Of a DNA stretch of 64,000 bases, positions 19,686 through 28,788 are shown in pieces. The stretch is from NCBI RefSeq assembly GCF_900108955.1, contig NZ_FNYA01000004.1, positions 62,001 to 126,000 on the forward strand, read 5' to 3'. A model generated the notes under the pieces. It saw nothing but the letters and a program-made list of their open reading frames with translations, ran no database searches and was not told the DNA's origin. The position numbers were made by a program, and so were the translations under genes. The DNA comes from Flavobacterium terrigena. Its GTDB lineage: Bacteria; Bacteroidota; Bacteroidia; Flavobacteriales; Flavobacteriaceae. Position 1 is the first letter of the stretch. Every line of letters begins with the position of its first letter.

Positions 19686-20387
19686 TTAATGACAATTCAC
19701 TTCAGATTGAATATGTAAATGCAAAATACTTGGTGAAATATAAGGAATGTCTAATCCGAAACCTCTCAAAACAAATAGAATTCCAATACCAACAATAAGT
19801 ATTGGAATTATTTTTTGAAATTTTGAGTAATATGAAAATTGAGTTGTTTTTAAGAAATTCACCAAAACCATCATTAATGGAATCGTTCCTAATCCGAATA
19901 AAGTCATATATAAACTTCCTAATAAAACATTGTTCATGGCCATGGCTCCGAATAGTGCAACATACACCATTCCGCATGGTAAATAGCCATTGAACAAACC
20001 AATTAAAAACAACGATTTGTAACTTTTCTTTTTAAATTGAAGTCCTAATTGGGTTTTAACTTCAGAAACAATTTTATAAATTGGTTTTGAGAAATTGTAT
20101 TGTGCTAATTTTTTTTCAGGAATTATCGCAATTAAAATCATCAAAACACCAACTATTATTGATAATTGTTGTTGGAATCCAGCTATGAAAAATCCAGCTC
20201 CCAAAAATCCAAAAATAACCCCTAATGAAGTATAAGCGGTAACTCTACCGATTTGGTAGGTGCTAATTTGCAACCATTTTTTAACCACATTATCTTTATC
20301 TACAGGAATCATCAATGCAATTGGACCGCACATTCCTACGCAGTGTAAACTACTAATAAATCCGAATATGAGTGCAGAATAAAGCAT
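19686..20387 (-). CDS. TauE/SafE-type membrane protein of the cco cluster
   Basis: This 233-aa membrane protein has about six helices and starts SALIFGFISSLHCVGMCGPIAL. The HCxGMCG motif is characteristic of the DsbD/CcdA-like 'sulfite exporter TauE/SafE' proteins that accompany cbb3 oxidase genes. A role in copper supply or redox maturation of the oxidase is likely from context, not shown. It lies downstream of fixH but is separated by a 306-bp gap with a large inverted repeat, so it may be transcribed apart. Confidence 0.82.
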   Translation of the reverse strand: MLYSALIFGFISSLHCVGMCGPIALMIPVDKDNVVKKWLQISTYQIGRVTAYTSLGVIFGFLGAGFFIAGFQQQLSIIVGVLMILIAIIPEKKLAQYNFSKPIYKIVSEVKTQLGLQFKKKSYKSLFLIGLFNGYLPCGMVYVALFGAMAMNNVLLGSLYMTLFGLGTIPLMMVLVNFLKTTQFSYYSKFQKIIPILIVGIGILFVLRGFGLDIPYISPSILHLHIQSEVNCH

Positions 20388-20447
20388 TGTTTTAAGTGAA
20401 TTGTGATTAGTGAAAAGTGAATAGTTATTAAAAAAAAAATAAATTTT

Positions 20448-20559
20448 GCCACGAATTCACGAATTAAAATTGAATTCTGTTCGATATAATTTGTTCATCT
20501 TTGATGAAAATTCGAATTCATTCGAATTGTGCAATAATAAAAATTAGCGAATTCGTGGC
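20448..20559. repeat. 112-bp dispersed inverted-repeat element
   Basis: The ends GCCACGAATTC and GAATTCGTGGC are inverted, and the interior is rich in GAATT words. A similar 113-bp element with the same ends lies at 40719-40831 upstream of a monooxygenase-like gene, and a one-ended remnant is at 57350. These are non-coding, probably non-autonomous mobile or REP-type elements. Confidence 0.8.
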
Positions 20560-20692
20560 TAATATTTGAGGTTTGTACTATTTAAAAATAATCAAAAATA
20601 ATCGGTTTCTATGTTTAGAAAAGCCACTTCGGCCATTTCCCATTCGTATCTAGTAAATACAAAATCGTATTTCGTAAATACCAAATCCCAAA

Positions 20693-21139
20693 TCAAAAAT
20701 AGACTGTTTCTTTATTTAAATAAGCAACCTCATTAACTTTCCAATTTATAGATATTTCCCAAAGACCGCCAACCAATTTATGATTAGGTATGAGCATTAT
20801 TGGATTTGATAAAGAAATTTTCGTTTCAAAATCCAACTTTTGATTAGACGGTCTGTAAAGGGAAATAGTTCCAGTTATTTTTTTATAATCGATATCTGCA
20901 GGGAAAATAATTTGTAATCCTTCAGCTGTTTTTTCTATTTTTAATTTAGTTTTCAAAGCGTTTGAAAGCGTTTGACTTTCAATATCACTTTGCACTTTGC
21001 TTTCTTGTTTGTAGTAGTCGTCCGCAACTAATTCGTTATCGTATTTTGAGTTAGATTGTACTAAAAACACAAAAAATAGTATAAAAGTCATAAAGCTTCC
21101 AAAGCCTATGATTACTCCTGTTCCCCAATTTATCTTCAT
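20693..21139 (-). CDS. FixH/CcoH-type oxidase assembly protein
   Basis: This 148-aa protein has one N-terminal membrane helix (IIGFGSFMTFILFFVFLVQ) and a periplasmic beta domain. The motif ELVADDYYKQESKVQ after the helix is typical of FixH family members in Bacteroidetes. FixH is needed for maturation or stability of cbb3 oxidase. The gene starts 11 bp after the ccoG stop on the same strand and is surely co-transcribed. Confidence 0.88.
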   Translation of the reverse strand: MKINWGTGVIIGFGSFMTFILFFVFLVQSNSKYDNELVADDYYKQESKVQSDIESQTLSNALKTKLKIEKTAEGLQIIFPADIDYKKITGTISLYRPSNQKLDFETKISLSNPIMLIPNHKLVGGLWEISINWKVNEVAYLNKETVYF

Positions 21140-21150
21140 GATTTTTGATT

Positions 21151-22572
21151 TTAATTAAACGTTCTCGGACCAAGAAAATTAGTAGATATGGTTTGAATCA
21201 CTTTATTTCCTTGACACACTTCTATATTTATTTTTGTATTATCGGTTTCTAACAAAACGCCAGGAATTTCAACAAATAAAGTTCCAGTTGCTGCGCTTGC
21301 TTTTTCCACATGTAGAATAGGATTTCCAACTAATTTTAGAGTTCCTTCCTTCGGATTGATTAACTTAAATGTGATGTTTTTTAAATTGTCGTTTGTTTTA
21401 TTAATAATTCGATAGGTGTACACATTACTGATATTTTTTCCTTTTTCTTCATACAACTGACCAGATAATCGTAAGATTTTGGTATCCACTTCAGTACGTA
21501 ATAAAATCATTGAAATCATAACTGTGGTTAATATGACTAAAACCGCAATATAACCTTTCATTCTGGTGGTGAGTTGGAACTTTTCCTTTTTGGTAATTTC
21601 CACTTCACTTGCAAAGCGAATTAAACCTTTTGGTAAGTTCACTTTTTCCATCATCAAATCGCATTCGTCCATACAAGCGGTGCAATTGGTACATTCTAAT
21701 TGTGTTCCGTGACGAATATCAATTCCGGTTGGACACACATTTACACATTGATGGCAATCGATACAATCTCCTAATTTTAAAGCTTGTCGGTCTTCATTTT
21801 TTTTAATTTTGGCTCTTCCGTTTTCGTTTTCTCCACGAACATAATCGTATGCCACAACAATCGATTTATTGTCTAACAAAACGCCTTGTAATCTTCCGTA
21901 AGGACAAGCGATAATACAAACTTGTTCTCTAAACCAGGTAAATACGAAATAGAAAATACCTGTAAAAATGGATAAAACAATTAAGGTTTTTACATTACTC
22001 AATGGTCCCTCAATTACCATCGCTTCAAGCGTATCACTTCCTACTAAATAAGCCAAGAATACATTCGCAATGATAAATGAAATGATTAAAAATACCGTCC
22101 ATTTTAAAGCACGTTTTCTTATTTTTTCGGCATTCCATTCTTGGTTGTCGAGTTTCATTTGTGCACCTCTATCGCCATCTATCCAATACTCAATTCGTCT
22201 AAAAACCATTTCCATGAAAATAGTTTGCGGACAAAACCAACCACAAAATATACGACCGAAGGCTACTGTAAATAAGGTTAATCCAACTACTCCAGTTATC
22301 ATTAAAACCACAACTAAATAGAAATCTTGTGGCCAAAATGGCATTCCGAAAATATTGAATCTTCTGTCTAAAACATTAAATAATAAGAACTGATTGCCGT
22401 TAATTTTTATGAACGGACTTGACAGTAAAAGAATTAATAAAGCATAGCTTAGTAATTTTCTTCTTTCATAAAACTTACCCTGAGGTTTTTTTGGGAAAAT
22501 GAACTTTCTTTTTCCTTTTTCGTTTATGGTTCCGATGGAATCTCGGAAACTATCATCTTCTATATTTGACAT
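21151..22572 (-). CDS. ccoG: Cytochrome oxidase accessory ferredoxin CcoG
   Basis: CcoG is a membrane iron-sulfur protein that reduces Cu(II) for cbb3 assembly. The protein (473 aa from the chosen start MSNIEDDSF; an upstream ATG lies inside a hairpin) has five hydrophobic helices. It shows the CGWFCPQTIFMEMVFRRIEYW segment and two ferredoxin cluster motifs, CIDCHQCVNVCPTGID and CTNCTACMDECDLMMEK. The C-terminal third is the Ig-like FixG domain. The gene lies between ccoP and fixH, the usual order. Confidence 0.93.
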   Translation of the reverse strand: MSNIEDDSFRDSIGTINEKGKRKFIFPKKPQGKFYERRKLLSYALLILLLSSPFIKINGNQFLLFNVLDRRFNIFGMPFWPQDFYLVVVLMITGVVGLTLFTVAFGRIFCGWFCPQTIFMEMVFRRIEYWIDGDRGAQMKLDNQEWNAEKIRKRALKWTVFLIISFIIANVFLAYLVGSDTLEAMVIEGPLSNVKTLIVLSIFTGIFYFVFTWFREQVCIIACPYGRLQGVLLDNKSIVVAYDYVRGENENGRAKIKKNEDRQALKLGDCIDCHQCVNVCPTGIDIRHGTQLECTNCTACMDECDLMMEKVNLPKGLIRFASEVEITKKEKFQLTTRMKGYIAVLVILTTVMISMILLRTEVDTKILRLSGQLYEEKGKNISNVYTYRIINKTNDNLKNITFKLINPKEGTLKLVGNPILHVEKASAATGTLFVEIPGVLLETDNTKINIEVCQGNKVIQTISTNFLGPRTFN

Positions 22573-22604
22573 CACTTTTTGTATTTTGCATTTCTGCTGG
22601 AACA

Positions 22605-22637
22605 AATTTGGGTGTAATATTTTATCACACCCAAATT
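22605..22637 (-). terminator. Hairpin between ccoP and ccoG
   Basis: AATTTGGGTGT pairs with ACACCCAAATT across an 11-nt loop, just after the ccoP stop. There is no long T run, so it may be an mRNA-stabilising or partial terminator hairpin that sets the ratio of structural to accessory subunits. Confidence 0.6.
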
Positions 22638-22645
22638 GTTATTAT

Positions 22646-23584
22646 TTATTTTTTTGCAATTGTATCCGTTACTGCTACATCTGCTGTAGTTGGTTTCGCT
22701 GCACCACCTTCTTTCCAAACTTCACCTTCAGGCGCTTTTCCTGCTGCTGGTTTTGTACCTTGTAAGGACATCACATAACTCGCCACTTTTTGAATTTCAG
22801 TTGGTTTTAAGCTTTCTTTCCAAGCCACCATTCCTTTTCCTGGTCGGCCACCTTCAGAAATAGTTTTGAATAAATTTTTAATTCCACCACCATTAATCCA
22901 GTTGGCATCTGTTAAGTTTGGACCAATTGCACCACCACCATCTGCTTTATGACATAAAACACAATTTGTTGTGAAAATCGCTTTTCCTTCCGCTATATCA
23001 GACGTTTCGGTAAGTTGAGTTACTTTATCAATATTCATTAAATCTGGGGCTGTTTTGTTGTATTCTTCTACTTTTTTCTCAGCTAAAGTATTCTCAATTA
23101 CATATTCTTGTTCTTGAGTATAATCTCCAATAACATGAAAACGAACTAAATAAACTAATGCAAACACAATTGTGGCATAAAACAATCCTGTAAACCATGG
23201 TGGTAAACCGTTGTCTAATTCTTTAATACCATCATAATCGTGATCTAATTGAATGTCTTTTTCGTTTTCAATTGGTTTTAAAGCCGAAATTTTAAACATC
23301 CATTTTTTGTAAAATGCTGATTGTGTAAAAGGTTTTACACTTTCAATATCAAATATTTCTTTATCCTCAGCTGTTAGTAAATGATAAGAAATACTGTCTA
23401 AGGCTTTCATAATTATCTCAACTGTGATAAACATGAATATTAAAAACAGGTGTATTATTGGCACAATTGGATATTTTAAAAAGGCTGGTCTGTCACCAGA
23501 ATCAATAAAATATTCAGTTAAAGCAAAAACCATTGCATAAAAAAATGGAAACCTAACGTATACTGGAATATATCTTCTCATCAT
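22646..23584 (-). CDS. ccoP: cbb3 oxidase c-type cytochrome subunit CcoP (mono-haem)
   Basis: CcoP passes electrons to the cbb3 oxidase. The 312-aa protein has two N-terminal membrane segments, then the CcoP-typical KELDNGLPPWFTGLFYATI helix, and a C-terminal cytochrome c domain with a single haem site CVLCHKADGGGAIGPNL and the distal Met region GKGMVAWKESLKP. Classical proteobacterial CcoP has two haem-binding CxxCH motifs; only one is present here and there is no second cytochrome domain. A hydrophilic tail rich in Ala and Lys follows. It is in the operon behind ccoQ. Confidence 0.9.
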   Translation of the reverse strand: MMRRYIPVYVRFPFFYAMVFALTEYFIDSGDRPAFLKYPIVPIIHLFLIFMFITVEIIMKALDSISYHLLTAEDKEIFDIESVKPFTQSAFYKKWMFKISALKPIENEKDIQLDHDYDGIKELDNGLPPWFTGLFYATIVFALVYLVRFHVIGDYTQEQEYVIENTLAEKKVEEYNKTAPDLMNIDKVTQLTETSDIAEGKAIFTTNCVLCHKADGGGAIGPNLTDANWINGGGIKNLFKTISEGGRPGKGMVAWKESLKPTEIQKVASYVMSLQGTKPAAGKAPEGEVWKEGGAAKPTTADVAVTDTIAKK

Positions 23585-23592
23585 CTTAATTT

Positions 23593-23763
23593 TTAATTTT
23601 CGTTAAAAGGTAATTCACTCATAATTTTCACTTGTTCTTTACTATATGATAAGGCATAAATCATATATGAAACAAAAATGGTAAAGAAAATTACTAAAGA
23701 TATTATCGGGTATATTTCTACTCCGTTGATACCTTCCAAATTGTGTTTGACAAATTTTAACAT
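23593..23763 (-). CDS. ccoQ: cbb3 oxidase small subunit CcoQ
   Basis: This is a 56-aa protein with one membrane helix. It starts MLKFVKHNLEGINGVEIYP, has the hydrophobic stretch IISLVIFFTIFVSYMIYAL and ends SELPFNEN. Position (between ccoNO and ccoP, gaps of 4 and 8 bp), size and the single helix all fit the fourth cbb3 subunit, which stabilises CcoP in the complex. It is easily missed because it is so short. Confidence 0.85.
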   Translation of the reverse strand: MLKFVKHNLEGINGVEIYPIISLVIFFTIFVSYMIYALSYSKEQVKIMSELPFNEN

Positions 23764-23767
23764 CTTT

Positions 23768-25945
23768 TTATTTTTTAACTTTAATATCAGTTCCTAAACG
23801 TTGTAAGTAAGCAATTAAGGCTACGATTTCTCTGTCTCTCATTTGGACAAATTTTTCACCTGTAAGTTTTGCTTTTTCTTTACTTGCTGCATATGATTTA
23901 GAGAAATTCGGATCTGTTTCTAAACCTTTTTCAATTTCTGTAGCTTGTTTTTCAATACTTGTAAAAGCATTGGCGATGTCATGATCTGTATAGGGAACTC
24001 CTAAAATTTTCATCACACTCATTTTTTTCTGAATGTCATCATGTTTCATTTTTTTATTATCAAACATCCATTTGTAAGCTGGCATAATAGAACCTGTCGT
24101 TGTCGCTTGCGGATTCCACATGTGACTAAAGTGCCAACTATGAGGATATTTACCACCGACTCTCATTAAATCTGGACCCGTTCTTTTTGAACCCCATAAA
24201 TGAGGATGATCATACACATATTCACCAGATTTAGATGATTCTCCATAACGTTTTACTTCACTTCTAAATGGGCGAACCAATTGTGAGTGACAGTTGTTGC
24301 AACCTTCACGGATATATAAATCTCTTCCTTCTAATTCTAATGGTGTGTAAGGTTTTACACTTGTAATGGTTGCAATATTAGATTTCACAATTAACATCGG
24401 AACAATTTGAATTAAACCTCCAATAGAAACTGCTAAAACTGTTAATATGGTAAATTGAACCGGTTTACGTTCTAACCAAGCGTGTACTTTTTCGTTTCTT
24501 AATCTGCTTGATGCGATAACTGGTAAAGCTGCTGCTTCTGCTTCTTCATCTTCAACTGCTGAACCTTGTTTTACCGTTTTGAATATGTTGTACACTCCAA
24601 CTAAAACTCCAGCTAAGTATAAAACTCCTCCGACTGAACGCATCGCATACATAGGCATAATTTCAACTACTGTATCCATAAATTGCCCATACATTAAAGT
24701 TCCGTCTTCATTAAATTGTTTCCACATTAATGATTGCACAAAACCGGCTACATACATTGGTAAAGCATATAAAATGATACCTAGTGTTCCAATCCAGAAA
24801 TGAAAATTGGCTAATTTTTCAGAATATAATTTCGTTTTAGTAATTCTTGGGATAATCCAATAAATCATACCGAATGTCATGAAACCATTCCAAGCTAAAG
24901 CACCAACGTGAACGTGAGCTACAATCCAGTCTGTAAAATGCGCAATAGCATTTACATTTTTAAGTGATAACATTGGACCTTCAAAAGTGGCCATTCCGTA
25001 ACCTGTAACTCCAACTACGAAGAATTTTAAAACTGCATCTGTTCTTACTTTATCCCAAGCGCCTCTTAAAGTTAATAAACCATTAATCATTCCACCCCAA
25101 GATGGAGCGATAAGCATAATTGAAAACACAACTCCTAAATTTTGTGCCCAATCTGGTAAAGTTGAATACAATAAATGATGAGGTCCGGCCCAGATGTATA
25201 AGAAAATTAAAGACCAAAAGTGAATAATTGATAATCGATAAGAATAAACTGGTCTGTTCGCGGCTTTCGGTAAGTAATAATACATCAAACCTAAGAAAGG
25301 TGTAGTTAAGAAAAACGCAACCGCATTATGTCCGTACCACCATTGCACTAAAGCATCTTGAACACCAGCATAAACAGAATAACTTTTTGTTAATGAAACT
25401 GGAATTGCAATACTATTTACTATATGTAATAAAGCTACAGCAACAAAAGTGGCTATGTAAAACCAAATGGCTACATAAATATGACGTTCTCTACGTTTTA
25501 TAATGGTTCCAATCATGTTGATACCAAAAGCGACCCAAACCAAAGCAATTGCTATATCAAAAGGCCATTCTAATTCGGCATATTCTTTTGAAGTGGTGAT
25601 TCCCATTGGTAATGTAATAGCAGCGCCCAAAATGATAAGTTGCCAACCCCAAAAGTTAATTTGACTTAAAAAGTCGCTATACATTCTAGCTTTTAGTAAA
25701 CGTTGAAGTGAGTAATAGACTCCAGCGAAAACCGCATTTCCAACAAAGGCGAAAATTACTGCATTGGTGTGTAAAGGTCTTAATCTTCCATAACTTAACC
25801 ACGGAATTCCGTCTGTTAAATTTGGGAAAAGATAAAAGAACGCTACTAGTAATCCTACCGACATTCCTACTACTCCGAAAAGTAGTGATGCATAAATAAA
25901 ATTACGAACGATTTTATTATCATAACGAAATTGTTGCATTTCCAT
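23768..25945 (-). CDS. ccoNO: cbb3 oxidase CcoN-CcoO fusion
   Basis: This 725-aa protein joins the catalytic subunit and the membrane-bound cytochrome c subunit of the high-affinity oxidase that reduces O2 in microaerobic respiration. Residues 1-480 are CcoN with about 12 helices and haem/CuB histidines (RPLHTNAVIFAF, QWWYGHNAVAFFLT, HVHVGALAWNGF). A linker rich in Glu and Ala follows, then a CcoO domain from about residue 500 with a membrane helix and one haem site, EGCNNCHSQLVRPF, plus the ligand region TGSIMPAYKWM. The fusion is usual in Bacteroidetes. It has no frameshift. Confidence 0.96.
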   Translation of the reverse strand: MEMQQFRYDNKIVRNFIYASLLFGVVGMSVGLLVAFFYLFPNLTDGIPWLSYGRLRPLHTNAVIFAFVGNAVFAGVYYSLQRLLKARMYSDFLSQINFWGWQLIILGAAITLPMGITTSKEYAELEWPFDIAIALVWVAFGINMIGTIIKRRERHIYVAIWFYIATFVAVALLHIVNSIAIPVSLTKSYSVYAGVQDALVQWWYGHNAVAFFLTTPFLGLMYYYLPKAANRPVYSYRLSIIHFWSLIFLYIWAGPHHLLYSTLPDWAQNLGVVFSIMLIAPSWGGMINGLLTLRGAWDKVRTDAVLKFFVVGVTGYGMATFEGPMLSLKNVNAIAHFTDWIVAHVHVGALAWNGFMTFGMIYWIIPRITKTKLYSEKLANFHFWIGTLGIILYALPMYVAGFVQSLMWKQFNEDGTLMYGQFMDTVVEIMPMYAMRSVGGVLYLAGVLVGVYNIFKTVKQGSAVEDEEAEAAALPVIASSRLRNEKVHAWLERKPVQFTILTVLAVSIGGLIQIVPMLIVKSNIATITSVKPYTPLELEGRDLYIREGCNNCHSQLVRPFRSEVKRYGESSKSGEYVYDHPHLWGSKRTGPDLMRVGGKYPHSWHFSHMWNPQATTTGSIMPAYKWMFDNKKMKHDDIQKKMSVMKILGVPYTDHDIANAFTSIEKQATEIEKGLETDPNFSKSYAASKEKAKLTGEKFVQMRDREIVALIAYLQRLGTDIKVKK

Positions 25946-25958
25946 AATTACTGATTAT

Positions 25959-26126
25959 TTATTTAGTTTTAGATTTAGTTTTTTTTAATTCATCGTCAAA
26001 TAGCATACGTACGGAAGGTGTATAATCATCATCAAATTGTCCGTTTCTGACGGCTAAAATGAAAGTAATTAGGAACACAATGGCAATTAAGATGCTAATG
26101 GTTATAAGAAAATATATGATACTCAT
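25959..26126 (-). CDS. ccoS: cbb3 oxidase maturation protein CcoS
   Basis: This 55-aa membrane protein starts MSIIYFLITISILIAIVFLI and continues with AVRNGQFDDDYTPSVRMLFD, the classical CcoS pattern, in which the GQFDD motif follows the helix. CcoS is needed for cofactor insertion in the oxidase. A longer reading from 26147 is rejected because it would overlap the -7 box at 26145-26152. It is the first gene of the cco transcript, 13 bp before ccoNO. Confidence 0.9.
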   Translation of the reverse strand: MSIIYFLITISILIAIVFLITFILAVRNGQFDDDYTPSVRMLFDDELKKTKSKTK

Positions 26127-26144
26127 ACCTCTATAAGTTTTAAA

Positions 26145-26188
26145 CAAAGTTAGATTAGTGCTGATTCAATAAATATGACATTTGTCAT
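26145..26188 (-). promoter_or_regulatory. cco operon promoter with FNR-like dyad
   Basis: The perfect dyad ATGACATTTGTCAT is at 26175-26188. The -7 box TAACTTTG on the minus strand is at 26145-26152. Centre-to-box distance is 36.5 bp, identical to hemN and ccoI. It drives ccoS-ccoNO-ccoQ-ccoP-ccoG-fixH. Confidence 0.8.
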
Positions 26189-26220
26189 GTATTGGATTTA
26201 TTTTTAAAACTGGAAGTTAA

Positions 26221-26293
26221 AAGGGACAAGGCATAAGTTTTTAAACACACTTTTACACAAACATTTATTGCTTATGCCTTATAATTTATCCCT
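26221..26293. repeat. Inverted repeat of the GGCATAAG family
   Basis: AAGGGACAAGGCATAAG (26221-26237) is inverted against CTTATGCCTTAT...ATCCCT (26271-26293). It follows the ccoI stop and may end its transcript. Related words flank the smpB terminator (AAGGGATAAGACATAAGGC near 52415 and GCCTTATCCCTTTT near 52570), so it is a dispersed type. Confidence 0.65.
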
Positions 26294-26295
26294 AA

Positions 26296-28680
26296 TTACT
26301 TGATTTTTTTACCATAAAACTTACTTAATATAGTTACAAAACTCACAATGGTTATAGCGCTCATCGGCATAATTATCGCTGCAAACAAAGGAGAAAGTTC
26401 ACCTGATAAGGCAAAAGTTAACCCAACTGCATTGTATAGTAAAGACAAGACAAAACTCATATAAATGGTTTTCATTGCATTTTTAGAATATTGGATGTAA
26501 TGAAACAATTTTTGAAATTGAGACGCATCCATAATTCCGTCACAAGCGGGAGAAAATACATTTACATTTTCCGAAAGTGCGATTCCGATATTACTTTGTG
26601 CTAAAGCTCCAGCATCGTTTAAACCATCGCCAACCATCATGACATTTTTACCTTCTTTTTGAAGTTTTTCAATGAATTCTAGTTTTTGCTCGGGTTTCTG
26701 ATTGAATACTAATGTTGTAGATTCTGGTAATATGGTTTTCAAGAATTCTCTTTCACCATCATTATCTCCTGAAAGTACAATCGTTTGATAGTTATTTGAA
26801 TTTAATTCGAAAAACAAATCGTGTAAACCTTCTCTATATTGGTGATTGAATACGAAATAACCTTTGTATGCATTATCAATTTCAATATGCACTTTTGTGT
26901 TTTTGTCTTCTTCGATTATTTCAGAATTATTTATTAGTTGTAACGAACCAATTTTATATGACGTATTTTCAATCGTAGCCAACATTCCTTTACCAACAAT
27001 TTCTTCGTAATTTGAAATTTCAGCAACTTGTGATTGCGGTAAAAATTCGTATAATTTTCGACTTAACGGATGATTTGAATTTCGAACAATGCTTTTAATT
27101 TTTGCAAATTCCACTTGTGATAACGTTTCGCCAACATATTCAATATTTGATTTTAAAGATGAGGTAATCGTACCAGTTTTATCGAAAACTATTGTATCTA
27201 CTTTCGCCATTTGTTCAATGACTTGAGCGTTTTTCAGATACAATTTGTTCTTTCCCATAATTCGTAATACGTTTCCTAAAGTAAAAGGGGCCGTTAATGC
27301 TAAGGCACACGGACAAGCTACAATTAGCACTGCTGTGAAAACATTAAAAGCGATATAAGCATTGATGAACAACCAAAATATAAGTGAGCCAAATGCCAAT
27401 AATAATAGAGCAGGAGTGAAGTACTGACTGACATTATCTGTAATCGATTTGTGTTTTTGATCTATTTTCTTTTGAAAAACATCGTTGCTCCATAATTGCG
27501 TTAAATAACTTTGCGAAACTGAAAACAACACTTCCATTTCAATAATTCCGCCCATTTGTTTTCCACCTGCGAAGACTTTATCGCCTGATTTTTTCTCAAT
27601 TGGAATGGCTTCACCTGTTACAAAACTATAATCTAAAGACGTTTTTGGAGAAATTAAAATTCCATCAACTGGAATTAATTCTTGGTTGCGAATCATTAAT
27701 CGGTCGCCTTTTTCAATATCGTAAATCTGACAAGGCTTTTCATTTCCTTCTGGACTAACTAAGGAAACAGCAATTGGAAAATACGATTTATAATCGCGTT
27801 CAAAAGACAAGAAATCGTAGGTTTTTTGTTGAAATAATTTTCCCAATAACATAAAGAAAACCAATCCTGTTAAACTGTCGAAAAAACCCTGACCATAATT
27901 GAAAGTAATATCAATCACACTTCGTACAAACATCACAATAATTCCTAAAGCGATAGGAATATCAATGTTTAGCATTTTCGATTTGATACTTTTATAAGCT
28001 GAAATATAATAACCACTTGCCGAATATAAAAAAGATGGTAAGGATAAAAAGAAGATTAAAGTTCTAAAGAAATTTCTGTATTTGTTAATCCAAAATTCGT
28101 CCACTTCAAAATATTCTGGAAACGATAAAAGCATGATGTTTCCAAAACAGAAAAAAGCAATTCCTAGTTTGTAAATTAAACTTCTATCAATTTCTTTTTT
28201 GCCTGTTTCGTAATTTTCTAAGCTGATATAAGGTTCATAACCAATTGAAGATAGTAAATTTACAATTTCTTTTAGAGAAGTTATTTCAGCATTATACGTA
28301 ATTCTCACTTTTTTCTGTGTGAAATTGACTTGAGAAGTGCTTACTCCTTTCTGCAGTTTTTGTAAATTTTCTAAAATCCAAATGCATGAACTGCAGTGAA
28401 TATGTGGAATGTACAAGGAAACAATATGCGTGTTGTTTTCTTGAAACTCTAATAGTTTAGATTGAATTTTTTCATCATCTAAAAAATCATATTTTCCTTT
28501 AATTTCTTGTGGAGTTGCTCCTGGAGCCGATTGAAAATCATAATAACAAATTAAATCATTTTGACTAAAAATTTCATATACTGTTTTGCAACCCACACAA
28601 CAGAATGATTTTGCGTCAAATTGTATTTCTTCTCTTGTAGTATATTCTTTACCACAATGGAAACAATTTTTATTGTCCAT
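26296..28680 (-). CDS. ccoI: Copper-exporting P-type ATPase for cbb3 assembly
   Basis: CcoI/FixI pumps copper for the oxidase. The protein (794 aa from MDNKNCFHCGKEY) has an N-terminal Cys-rich metal-binding domain (CFHCGKEY, CCVGCKTVYEIF), an HMA domain with CSSCIWILENLQ, eight membrane helices, the ion-site motif ACPCALALTAPF, the phosphorylation motif FDKTGTITSS, and GDGLNDAGALAQSNIGIAL. The start at 28680 leaves about 19 nt after the predicted transcript start; 28692 is an alternative. It is transcribed away from the Crp/Fnr gene. Confidence 0.93.
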   Translation of the reverse strand: MDNKNCFHCGKEYTTREEIQFDAKSFCCVGCKTVYEIFSQNDLICYYDFQSAPGATPQEIKGKYDFLDDEKIQSKLLEFQENNTHIVSLYIPHIHCSSCIWILENLQKLQKGVSTSQVNFTQKKVRITYNAEITSLKEIVNLLSSIGYEPYISLENYETGKKEIDRSLIYKLGIAFFCFGNIMLLSFPEYFEVDEFWINKYRNFFRTLIFFLSLPSFLYSASGYYISAYKSIKSKMLNIDIPIALGIIVMFVRSVIDITFNYGQGFFDSLTGLVFFMLLGKLFQQKTYDFLSFERDYKSYFPIAVSLVSPEGNEKPCQIYDIEKGDRLMIRNQELIPVDGILISPKTSLDYSFVTGEAIPIEKKSGDKVFAGGKQMGGIIEMEVLFSVSQSYLTQLWSNDVFQKKIDQKHKSITDNVSQYFTPALLLLAFGSLIFWLFINAYIAFNVFTAVLIVACPCALALTAPFTLGNVLRIMGKNKLYLKNAQVIEQMAKVDTIVFDKTGTITSSLKSNIEYVGETLSQVEFAKIKSIVRNSNHPLSRKLYEFLPQSQVAEISNYEEIVGKGMLATIENTSYKIGSLQLINNSEIIEEDKNTKVHIEIDNAYKGYFVFNHQYREGLHDLFFELNSNNYQTIVLSGDNDGEREFLKTILPESTTLVFNQKPEQKLEFIEKLQKEGKNVMMVGDGLNDAGALAQSNIGIALSENVNVFSPACDGIMDASQFQKLFHYIQYSKNAMKTIYMSFVLSLLYNAVGLTFALSGELSPLFAAIIMPMSAITIVSFVTILSKFYGKKIK

Positions 28681-28703
28681 AATAATGCTCATTTTACCTA
28701 AAA

Positions 28704-28764
28704 CAAAGGTCAAATATTGTTTATAAGTAAAATATGATAATTGTCATACAAATTCGTATTTTTG
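28704..28764. promoter_or_regulatory. Divergent ccoI / fnr promoter region with one FNR-like dyad
   Basis: The dyad ATGATAATTGTCAT is at 28734-28747. For ccoI, a weak -7 box GACCTTTG (minus, 28704-28711) lies 36.5 bp from the dyad centre, as in hemN and cco. For the regulator gene, TATTTTTG (28757-28764) is only 23.5 bp away, so the same site could repress its own gene. Confidence 0.7.
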
Positions 28765-28788
28765 TACAGACTTCAATTAATTTTCCAG

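Noticed and set aside
22646..23584. Frameshift or truncation causing loss of the second CcoP haem
   Set aside because: The reading frame is continuous, with both membrane segments, linker and a complete single cytochrome domain, so the mono-haem form is genuine.
26127..26147. Longer ccoS start at 26147
   Set aside because: It overlaps the -7 box at 26145-26152; MSIIYF at 26126 matches known CcoS starts.
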